From Desmodesmus armatus (Eukaryota; Chlorophyta; Chlorophyceae; Sphaeropleales; Scenedesmaceae), in contig VIIQ02000286.1 in the NCBI GenBank assembly GCA_007449985.2, positions 39,657-103,656 on the forward strand: DNA of 64,000 bases, written 5' to 3'. The notes under the pieces are model-generated. The model was not told the origin of the DNA and did not search any database. It saw only the letters and a list, made by a program, of their open reading frames with translations. Shown here piece by piece: positions 56,140 through 64,000 of this stretch. The position numbers and the translations under genes were made by a program. The first letter of the stretch is position 1. Each line of letters opens with the position of its first letter.

Positions 56140-58771
56140 CAGCAGCAAGAGCAGCGACGGCTATGAATGCTGCCAGCCGACTGGGGAGGGCTGCCCTTGC
56201 AAAGCAACTGCCTTGCTGGACGTGCTTGAGCTGTTGAGCCTATATTATATAATATATAATATATAATATATTATATTACATATTATATTAATATATTATA
56301 TTATATAGCCTATATAATTATAGCTACAGGTGCAACATGGATTGATTGGTTGGATTCACGCACTCGCTCTGCTGACAAAGAATGACATTAGTTCGCTGCA
56401 ACTGCGCCGCTGCATCCCTGTGCAGTAAGCGTGGTGCCATCCAGTGGGGTGAGAGAGGAGGGGGGAGCGGGGAGTATGGAGGGGAAGAAAGGGATTATGG
56501 GGGGAGGGGGGGGACTTACTGCGATTGCGCCAGCCATTGCGTCCCTGTGGAGTGGCTGCTTCCAGTGGTCTTGAGGGGGTGGGAGGGTGGACGGAGGGAG
56601 CAGGGGAGAGGATGGGTGCATGGGCGGATGTGGGGATGGGGGTGGGTGGGGGGGGGGGGCGCAAGAAGACTTACTGCGATGGCCCCGCTGCGTCCCTGTG
56701 CAGTGACTGCTTGGAGTGGCTTGGGGAGGGCGCGGGGGTGTGGGGGGGGGGGGGGATGGGTGGGAGTGTGTGTGTGTGTGTGTGGGGGGGGGGGGCATGG
56801 GGGACAAAAGGACTTACCGCAATCGCGCCGCTGCGTCCCTGTGCTGTGAGTGTGGTGCCATCCAACGGGTCCACGGCAATATCAACAGCTGGTGGGGTGC
56901 CCCCGCCAATGTGCTCCCCTGCAGTCACACACAAGCACATACACAAAACTCAATATATGTTATTTACGTACAACAAAGGCCATTACAGCATAATATGTTA
57001 TATATTATTAAATGGCCCGCCAATGTGCTCCCCTGCAGCCATACACAAGCACATACATCCATTCATCCATAACCTTTGAAACACTGCTGTGACGGTACCT
57101 AGCATCGCATGCATGCTACATCGTATCCCCTATGCTTACAGAGCATGCTGCAACACGGTTTTTTGTAAACCTCCACGGCTTTTGTAAACCTCCACGGCTT
57201 TTTGTAAACCTCCACGGTTTTTGTAAACCTCCACGGCTTTTTGTTAACCTCCACGGCTTTTTGTAAACCTCCACGGCTTTTGTAAACCTCCACGGCTTTT
57301 TGTAAACCTCCACGGCTTTGTGTAAACCTCCACGGCTTTGTGTAAACCTCCACGGCTTTTTGTAAACCTCCACGGCTTTTTGTAAACCTCCACGGCTTTT
57401 TGTAAACCTCCACGGCTTTTTCTAAACCTCCACGGCTTTTTGTAAACCTCCACGGCTTTTTGTAAACCTCCACTTTGTCTTGTAAACCTCCACGGCTTTT
57501 TGTAAACCTCTGTAGGATTGCATGCATGTCTACTCCATGTACCATCCTGTTGACAACACTTTTCAAACACTTTTCATAGCATCTTGCACAGCTTTACAAA
57601 GACTCATGCGGATGCTGTATCAAACTGGCTAAGGGGCCTCGCCCTTCCCGACCTCAACCCCCCCCTCCCCCCACACACATGTATCCAAGTACTACAGTGG
57701 GAGTCCCTCTGTTGACACACACACACTCGCACACTCACCGCAGTACAGCATTGGTGCCTCGTCCTTCTCCCCCTCACACCCGTTACCCCCCCCCCCACTT
57801 TTACCAATCCTCCCCCCCCCCCCCCACGCACACCCACACACGTGCACACACTCACCGCAGTACAGCATTGGTGCCTCGTCCTTCTCCCCCTCACACCCGT
57901 TACCCCCCCCCACTTTTACCAATCCTCCCCCCCCCCCACGCACACACACACTCACTGCAGTACAGCATTGGTGCCTCGTCCTTCTCCCCCTCACACCCGT
58001 TTACCCCCCCCCCCCCCCCCAATTTACCAATCCCCCCCCCCACGCACACACACACTCACCGCAGTACAGCATGGGTGCCTCGTCCTTCTCCCCCTCTCCA
58101 ATCACCACCACCCCATCCATGGATATGTCATTCAGCACCTGCAGCACGCATCAGCGCATCAGCCAACATATAGCATAATGTCAGTGCTGGTGCATCAATA
58201 GAAAAAATCCTCCCTAACACACATTGTACTTGACTGCTGACGGTACGAATATATTTTCTGCCAGCACCCAACGAACCAGCTGTCCACAAGACGCCAACAG
58301 GCCAGGTGCGAAAAGACACCACCAGGCAAGATCATGACCAATAAGTCAGATCATGACTCATGACCCACATCATGACTAATCAGCCGAGTCAGGCAGTTAC
58401 CTTGCGCATCATGTCCACTGCAGCTTGGTCAGCAGCGTTCTTGTCACCCTTGCCCAACCTGCATGCCATCAACATGAACATGAGTCATGCTACATCACAC
58501 ACAACAGCACCACTTTCATGTTGACAGGGTACAGCCTTCAATATTTGCAGGCTGATTTGAAGGAAGCTGTGGTCATAGACGGGGGGGGGGGGGGGGGGGG
58601 GGAGGGGGGTGGTCAGATGGTCTGGCTAACCGTAAATCAATGTTGCAAAGTAGCAGCAGTCACATTGGCAGCAGCAAGTCAGGAAGGAGAGGGCAACGTG
58701 TGCGCTGTTGACACCCCTACAGCATCCTGCACCGCAGGCAGACGCTACAGCTTGGCTGTCAAGCACACCAC

Positions 58772-58809
<38 letters not shown>

Positions 58810-59538
58810 TGTACATGCCCCCCTCACTCACCACCGTGCTGCTGCCAGTGCTGCTGCCTCAGTCACTCGCAACAGCTCCAGGGCCAGGTTGCGGGAGGGT
58901 GCTGTGTAGTCAGGACCATCTGCAAAGCAGCAGGGCATTTTTTTTGGGGGGGGGGGAGCGAGGGGCAGCAGGGCATGGGGGGGGGGGGGGAGGGCAGCAT
59001 GGGGCAGCAGGGCAGGACAAATGGAGATGGCAGAAGGGGCGAGGGGGGAGCAGCAGGGGGCAGTCTGTGGGTGTCTGTGACATTTTGATGGGGCTGTGAG
59101 GGGCACTAGCGGGCTGCTGCATGGAACGAAACACAACACACAAGGGTGTCGAAGCTTCGTGGGTATGCCTATTTGCGTGAAAGCAGGCTTTGTGGCAACC
59201 AATTAACTTTGGCACTGGATGCCCCTCTGTGGATTGCAACATTGGACACCTGCCCAGTCAGCCAGTGTGCCAAGAGACGCGCACTTCGAACCCAGTATGC
59301 ATGCCATACTTGTAACGATGCAACTAGACAGCTCAGCTAGCAGCATACCTCTTGCACCAGTAGGCTGGCCAGCAGCAGTAGCACTGGATGGTGCAGGAGC
59401 TGATGAACTGCTGGGTTTCTCGGGCGTAACGACTGCCCGCACGGACAGACGGGCTCTGCGTGAACATCTAGGAACACGGTAAGCAGCACAGGTGCGCTGC
59501 TTTGCTAGGAAAGATGCACTCTGTCTCGTAAGTTGCAT
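52636..59538 (-). CDS. plastid class II fructose-1,6-/sedoheptulose-1,7-bisphosphatase (GlpX type)
   Basis: Twelve minus-strand exons join perfectly to 1,272 nt (423 aa): 59538-59349, 58919-58832, 58458-58401, 58138-58060, 56918-56818, 56102-56053, 55741-55628, 55145-55046, 54590-54516, 53622-53470, 53194-53083 and 52787-52636. The first about 60 residues are a transit peptide (basic, Ser/Ala/Pro-rich). Class II blocks follow: [177 protein letters not shown] and [12 protein letters not shown]. It removes the 1-phosphate from fructose-1,6- (and in cyanobacterial relatives sedoheptulose-1,7-) bisphosphate in the Calvin cycle. The metal-site motif is DPLDGT, where most class II enzymes have DP-x-EGT. 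Nearly every exon edge is echoed in the adjoining introns. Confidence 0.95.
53257..53301 (-). repeat. echo of bisphosphatase exon 11 (acceptor side)
   Basis: ACGAGGTCACCATCCGACAC ATCGGCAGCAGCAAAGAACACCTGCAG resembles the 5' edge of exon 11 (53150-53200), placed upstream in the intron. Confidence 0.75.
53724..54215 (-). repeat. four echoes of bisphosphatase exon 10 (acceptor side)
   Basis: The CACTT(C/G)AGCGCCGCTGCTGC TAT(C/G)ACACCCTGCGCGCACA(C/T)GG block of exon 10 and its acceptor recurs at about 53724-53772, 53945-53992, 54060-54105 and (weak) 54182-54215. Each is followed by a G-rich run and a GGA(G)TGGAAGAC/GGACACATGCGCCAAATGCA segment. The second copy also includes exon text for HIQGRLWP (about 53900-53940). 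Confidence 0.8.
54395..54435 (-). repeat. echo of bisphosphatase exon 9 (donor side)
   Basis: CCCACCTCTGGCGTCCCTCC AATACCCATCATGACATCAACAG repeats 54511-54552, which holds the donor and the MMGIGGTPE codons. Confidence 0.85.
54476..54513. repeat. interstitial telomere-like repeat at a splice donor
   Basis: GGGTTTAGGG and CCCTAAACCCTAATCCTAAC are TTTAGGG-type telomeric motifs in both orientations, ending directly at the exon 9 donor (GTGGGTTAGGATTAGGGTTT on the minus strand). Similar motifs lie at 14459-14471 and 50053-50095. Confidence 0.7.
54750..54960 (-). repeat. two echoes of bisphosphatase exon 8 (donor side)
   Basis: TCGCTGATCATGCGTATGCG at 54762 and 54916 repeats the [10 protein letters not shown] coding end of exon 8 (55050-55080). 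Both copies continue into CATTTTGG...CCAGTATGTAA intron text that also follows the true exon. Confidence 0.85.
55190..55455 (-). repeat. echoes of bisphosphatase exon 7 (donor side)
   Basis: 55372-55455 copies the donor and the GHNLEAIA...SLDF...DPRR coding part (GCCCAGGCACTGAGCTATTG CC, CCCCACAGTGAAGTCCAGGC TGATGCGACGGGGGTC). A shorter copy at about 55186-55208 keeps GCCCAGGCAGTTGGCTATTG C. A TGCAATTCCTGTGTCTACAC scrap, related to the 13656-14305 repeat, lies between copy and exon. Confidence 0.85.
55750..55812 (-). repeat. (CTG)21 tract immediately upstream of exon 7 acceptor
   Basis: 21 perfect CAG units on the plus strand (CTG on the sense strand) end 8 bp from the acceptor of exon 7. 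Confidence 0.98.
56241..56322. repeat. AT-only palindrome-rich patch in an intron
   Basis: About 67 bases of only A and T (TATATTATATAATATATAAT and variants) followed by GCC and more AT. It stands out in otherwise GC-rich DNA and is likely a self-complementary microsatellite. Confidence 0.9.
56390..57045 (-). repeat. echoes of bisphosphatase exon 5 edges
   Basis: Donor-side copies of the GRSGAIA coding end (CTTACTGCGAT...GCGTCCCTGTG) lie at about 56390-56440, 56512-56560 and 56668-56715. An acceptor-side copy (CCGCCAATGTGCTCCCCTGCAG and ACACAAGCACATACA) lies at about 57008-57050. The true exon is 56818-56918. Poly-G and GGGGAG runs separate the copies. Confidence 0.82.
57161..57510 (+). repeat. 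20-21 bp minisatellite, about 18 units
   Basis: Unit TTTTTGTAAACCTCCACGGC with small length changes in the T-run. It lies in the intron between bisphosphatase exons 4 and 5. Nearly every unit holds TGTAA on the plus (antisense) strand. ORFs read through it are artefacts. Confidence 0.95.
57736..57997 (-). repeat. three echoes of bisphosphatase exon 4 (donor side)
   Basis: CACTCACCGCAGTACAGCAT TGGTGCCTCGTCCTTCTCCC CCTC recurs at about 57736, 57851 and 57953. It repeats the donor and [10 protein letters not shown] coding end of the true exon (58054-58098). All three copies share TTGGTG where the exon has GGGTGC, so they derive from one another. Confidence 0.92.
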
Positions 59539-60115
59539 TTTGTCTGTTCTGCACGTTGGCGCTTGTGTGGTGCATCCGTGAAGTGCTCGATATGGTGTGC
59601 GTGTGTGCTTTGTTTTCCCACAAGAAGAGTACGTGTCATCTTGTCACCTAACCACTGCCACATCAGCATGAACGGCAATCGAGGACAAAAACTCTCAGAC
59701 TCCGTGAAACACAAGCACAAGAAGGTGAATCTTGCAATGAAACATGGGTTGAAGAGTCCCCGTGCTTGTGCCTGCGATCCTGGCGCACTACACTGCACTG
59801 CACTGCCACTGTTGCCACAGCCAGGATGTGCAGTCTCAACACTCCATATACCCCTTCGTAACCGTATCTGTACGTTTTGTCTGTTACTACAGGCTGTGTT
59901 GGTTGTTTCGTTGATCTGTGATCTGAGCGTCAAGCTTGACTCACTGCGCCACGTTGCATTCATTGTCAACTCCTCCACCACTACCACTACCAAGTATTAA
60001 AAACAACAAAGGTCTAGGCGTCAATGAATGTGGGGGCTCGTCCAGTAGTATCAAGTGCCACTGTGCTGCTGTACATGCATATGTGACACTTGTGCACACA
60101 CTTCAGTCTTAGGCC
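59539..60115. promoter_or_regulatory. divergent region between bisphosphatase and channel genes
   Basis: 577 bp separate the two start codons, so both promoters are expected here. No clear TATA box or known light-regulatory element was identified by eye. Confidence 0.4.
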
Positions 60116-62153
60116 ATGAACCAACAGCTGACAGCATCAAAGCTGTTTGAAGCTCTGGCCGAGCGTAGAGCGTTTTGGGATCCGCAGGCGCAGCAGCAGC
60201 AGCAGCAGCAGCACAGCTCTGACTCCCATCAAGTGTCTGTGCAAGCAGCAGCAAACTCCTCCGTTTGGCCACCACCAGCAGCAGCAGCAGCAGCAAATGC
60301 AGACTTTGTCGCCAGCAGCAGCAACACTCGGGCCCGCACCCAGGCATCACAGGGGAACTCGTCTCTTCTAGATGCTGCGCTAGGGTCAACAACCACACCA
60401 CCACAAGCAGCAGCAAGTGCAGCAGCAGCAGCAGCAGCAGCAGGCCGATCCCCCTCCCCCTTCTCCTCGCCTGCCCGCAAGCGGCACCAGCTGCTGCTGC
60501 TGCAGCAGGCGCTGTTCCCCCTCACGCGCAGCGAGCAGCAGGGGGATGTGGGGCTGCGCGATGATGACCTGCGGCCACATGCCAGCCCCAAGGCAAAGCA
60601 TGTGTACGACACACTGGTGGGTGTACAACTTTATTTTTCTTTTGATGGAGAGCAGCCTTGTATTATGAGTTTCAAACAACTTGACTCACCAGTGAGGTAA
60701 CAATGGAGGGCAGCACTGCACTAGGCGTTGCCCCTGCAGCTGTTGCATCCTACCCGCGGGGGGGGGGGGGGGGGGGGGGGGTGTCTGTGCCAGTGCGGGA
60801 GGGGGGGGGGGGGGTCTGTGCCAGTGCGGGAGGGGGGGGGGGGGTGCTGCGCGATGATGACCTGCGGCCACATGCTAGCCCCAAGGCAAAGCATGTGTAC
60901 GACACACTGGTGGGTGTACAACTTATTTTTTCTTTTGATGGAGAGCAGCCTTGTATTATGAGTTTCAAACAACTTGACTCACCAGTGAGGTAACAATGGA
61001 GGGCAGCACTGCACTAGGCGTTGCCCCTGCAGCTGTTGCATCCTACCCGCGGGGGGGGGGGGGGGGGTCTGTGCCAGTGCGGGAGGGGGGGGGGGTCTGT
61101 GCCAGTGCGGGAGGGGGGGGGGGTCTGTGCCAGTGCGGGAGGGGGGGGGGTGCTGCGCGATGATGACCTGCGGCCACATGCTAGCCCCAAGGCAAAGCAG
61201 GTGTACGACACACTGGTGGGTGTACAACTTATTTTTTCTTTTATAAATATAGCTGCTGCTGCTGCTGCCTCAGGTGAAGGGTATGCAGCACTGCCCCTGG
61301 TACATGTTGAAACCTGGTGGGTGATCCGGCAAGGGTTCAGCAGGCTGCTTATGCAGGTCACTACATCAGCAGCAGCAGCAGCAACGGCTTCAGCAAAGCG
61401 GATGCACAGTGGCGTCTGCATGTGCTGCAGTTGAGTTTGCAACACCTAGACTGGTTTGTTGATGGTTACCATTCTGCCGACACCCCCCCCCCCCCAACAC
61501 ACACACCCCACACACACCATGCTGCTGTCATGCCTGCCTGCCTGTACAGAGGGCATCGTCCGTCTACTGTGGGACCTGCTGCTGTTCTGTTTCACCACGG
61601 GATTAGTCATCTTCGTGCCCGTGCTGATCGCTTTCTACGCCTCCCTGGCGAACTGCGCCTACTGGTCGGACCGGGCCGACCCCGCGCCCGAACCGAACGT
61701 TCCGGCTGTGGGCCGCGCGGGTGTGACGTTCATGACCCTGACAAACGCGGCGTTCTTGGTTGGTAACGCGGCGTTCTTTGCGTTCTTGAGCGTCAGTGCG
61801 ATGAGCCTGCTGCCACTTTGTGTCCTGCATTTAAGTGCCTGTGACCGGCAAGGCAACCGCTGATGCATTGTCACTTTCTGCTTCTGCTGTTGCTGCTGGG
61901 CTGCTTGTGAGGGCCATGGAGTGCCGCCTGCTTATGCCTCCTACAGGCTTGGCACCTGAAACAGCACAGCACAGCACAGCATATTGGAGCGCATCACAGC
62001 ACAGCATGTCAGGGCACATGGTACCACGGCAGACACCCTGTCGCTCAGGGGGTGGGGGTGGCACCACGTGTGTGTGCTGCGGCCGTCGGTATACGTATAC
62101 GTATGACCATGGCTGCGGCAGTTTGTGATCCTGTTGGCTGCGACTGCAGTGTA

Positions 62154-62243
<90 letters not shown>

Positions 62244-62374
62244 ACTGGTTGCTGCCCTGCCCTGCAGCTGGACATAATTGTCAACTTCCTGACTGGAGTG
62301 GTGCGGCTCAACCAGGAGACGGGGCTGCTGGAGACATCCTATGACCTCACAGATGTGGCACTCACATATGCAAG
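60116..62374 (+). CDS. EAG/HCN/AKT-type cation channel, N-terminal part
   Basis: Exons 60116-60616, 61274-61316, 61550-61791 and 62268-62374 join in phase (DTL|VKGMQ, LKP(E)GIV, FLS|LDII). The N-terminal 167 residues are Gln/Ala/Ser-rich cytoplasmic sequence. HCPWYMLKPEGIVRLLWDLL is the conserved pre-S1 motif (P-W-x(6)-RxxWDxxL). LFCFTTGLVIFVPVLIAFYA is S1; TFMTLTNAAFLVGNAAFFAF is the S2 region; LDIIVNFLTGVVRLNQETGL followed by DLTDVALTYAR is the S2-S3 loop signature of this superfamily (LDIxxNFxTG, then Y-x-R). S4, pore and any cyclic-nucleotide domain lie beyond; the next exon was not found before the window ends. Ion selectivity cannot be judged. Confidence 0.75.
60546..61248 (+). repeat. 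300-bp tandem repeat of channel exon 1 end plus intron
   Basis: Units start at about 60546, 60846 and 61151. Each has CTGCGCGATGATGACCTGCG...GTACGACACACTG|GTGGGT (the exon 1 end). The first two also have the intron text TTGACTCACCAGTGAGGTAA to CATCCTACCCGCGGGG and poly-G blocks with GTCTGTGCCAGTGCGGGAGG repeats. The third stops near TTATAAATATAG, shortly before exon 2. Confidence 0.92.
62157..62240 (+). repeat. (CTG)28 tract upstream of channel exon 4 acceptor
   Basis: 28 perfect CTG units end 27 bp before the exon at 62268. Confidence 0.98.
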
Positions 62375-62947
<573 letters not shown>

Positions 62948-63026
62948 TGTGCGGGGCTTGACGCAGGACGTGGCTGGTGATAGACATCGTGTCCTGCTTG
63001 CCCATGGAGTGCATGATCACAGCTGG

Positions 63027-64000
63027 GGGTGTCGCCTACAACTATAACCTTGGACACCTCAACAGGTGAAGGGGGGGGTAGGCGGGGGGGAGGGGGGGGG
63101 GGGGGAGGGGGGGGAGAGACTACCACAGGAGGGCGGGCAGGGGGGGGGGGGGCTCTTTCTGTTGCCCTGGCCATGGACACCTCTACGACTATAACCTTGG
63201 ACACCTTCACAGGTGAGGGGGGGGGGGTAGGCGGGGGGAGGGGGGGGGGGGAGGGGGGGGGGGGAGGGGGGGGAGACTACCACAGGAGGGCGGCGCGGGG
63301 GGGGGGGGGGGGGGGCTCTTTCTGTTGCCCTGGCCATGGACACCTCTACGACTATAACCTTGGACACCTCAAAAGGTGAAGGGGGGGGGGTTAGGCGGGG
63401 GGGGGGAGGGGGGGGGAGGGGGGGAGACTACCACAGGAGGGCGGGCAGGGGGGGGGCTCTTTCTGTTGCCCTGGCCATGGACACCTCTACGACTATAACC
63501 TTGGACACCTCAACAGGTGAAGGGGGGGGTTAGGCGGGGGGGGGGGGGGGGGAGGGGGGAGACTACCACAGGAGGGCGGGCGAGGGGGGGGGGGGGGGGG
63601 CTCTTTCTGTTGCCCTGGCCATGGACACCTCTACGACTATAACCTTGGACACCTCAACAGGTGAAGGGGGTGGGGTTAGGCGGGGGGGAGGGGGGGAGGG
63701 GGGGGGAGAACTACCACAGGAGGGCGGGCAGGGGGGGGGGGGGCTCTTTCTGTTGCCCTGGCCATGGACACCTCTACGACTATAACCTTGGACACCTAAA
63801 CAGGTGAAGGGGGGGGGTTAGGCGGGGGGGAGGGGGGGGAGGGGGGGAGACTACCACAGGAGGGCGGGCGGGGGGGGGGGGCTCTTTTGTTGCCCTGCCA
63901 TGGACACCTCTACGACTATAACCTGGACACCTCAACAGGTGAGGGGGGGTGGGTAGGCGGGGGGGAGGGGGGGGGGGGAGGGGGGGGAGACTACCACAGG
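63027..64000 (+). repeat. 140-160 bp minisatellite, seven units, running off the window
   Basis: ACTATAACCTTGGACACCTC (A/T)A(A/C)CAGGTGA starts near 63041, 63188, 63351, 63492, 63636, 63779 and 63915, each followed by G-runs and GACTACCACAGGAGGGCGG; units 1-6 are then followed by CTCTTT(C/T)TGTTGCCCTG...CCATGGACACCTCTACG. The first unit differs upstream (GGTGTCGCCTACAACTATAA) and may be the progenitor: an exon end reading GVAYNYNLGHLNR with an AACAG|GTGAAG donor, not matched to any family. Confidence 0.9.

Noticed and set aside
56241..56322. AT-rich patch as a replication origin or organellar insert
   Set aside because: It is only about 80 bp of self-complementary TA repeats within an intron, with no organellar gene sequence.
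57161..57510. CRISPR-like appearance of a regularly spaced repeat
   Set aside because: The units are contiguous with no unique spacers, and the DNA is eukaryotic nuclear. The same applies to 51388-51866.
57099..57566. minus-strand ORFs of repeated [16 protein letters not shown] units
   Set aside because: They follow the 20-21 bp minisatellite exactly and lie inside a bisphosphatase intron.

Overview
The window looks like nuclear DNA of a green alga, most likely a chlamydomonadalean. This rests on intron-rich genes with GT-AG introns, extreme (CAG/CTG)n, poly-G/C and (CA)n content, TTTAGGG telomere-like motifs, a TGTAA motif after one stop codon, and proteins typical of the green lineage (a thylakoid lumen 15.0 kDa protein, a plant-type DUF819 membrane protein, plastid transit peptides). 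I cannot name the species. Gene models were built by hand from domain homology plus splice sites. Six multi-exon models (DUF819, SDHAF1, lumen protein, GATA factor, CAP protein, bisphosphatase) keep one reading frame across every junction; the OPA transporter does so at all but one junction.

Layout: (1) 1-1718, 3' end of an unrecognised Ala/Ser-rich gene (+). (2) 3107-9094, a 7-exon plastid DUF819 membrane protein (-). (3) 9475-10147, a 2-exon SDHAF1/LYR succinate dehydrogenase assembly factor (+), divergent from gene 2. (4) 12383-18863, a 6-exon thylakoid lumen 15.0 kDa (TPM-like) protein (+). (5) 20140-21593, a 5'-truncated LINE flanked by a 12-bp target-site duplication. (6) 22628-24455, a GATA zinc-finger factor (+). 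(7) 26875-31542, a 9-exon OPA/GlpT-type organophosphate transporter (+). (8) 34257-37654, a leucine-zipper-like regulator (+). (9) 41737-45064, a secreted CAP/PR-1 protein (+). (10) 49279-49653, a small secreted Cys-rich protein with two decayed copies behind it. (11) 52636-59538, a 12-exon plastid class II (GlpX-type) fructose-1,6-/sedoheptulose-bisphosphatase (-). (12) 60116 to beyond 62374, the N-terminal half of an EAG/HCN/AKT-type cation channel (+), divergent from gene 11. Between these lie satellites, minisatellites and gene-poor spacers.

The most striking structure is not a gene. Almost every gene is surrounded by 'exon-edge echoes': one to six degenerate copies of an exon end together with its splice site, lying in the adjoining intron or just past the stop codon. 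They are mostly direct, in one gene also inverted, and are separated by poly-G/C, (CA)n or (CTG)n. A second notable structure is a candidate introner. The last intron of gene 8 is related to a 160-bp element at 51091-51250, and both are bordered by 10-12 bp direct repeats. A 21-copy array of a 23-bp unit centred on CACGTG lies at 51388-51866.

Functionally the genes are independent nuclear genes rather than an operon. Two act in the plastid (genes 4 and 11), one is probably a plastid membrane protein (gene 2), one is mitochondrial (gene 3), two are transport proteins (genes 7 and 12), two are regulators (genes 6 and 8), and two are secreted (genes 9 and 10).
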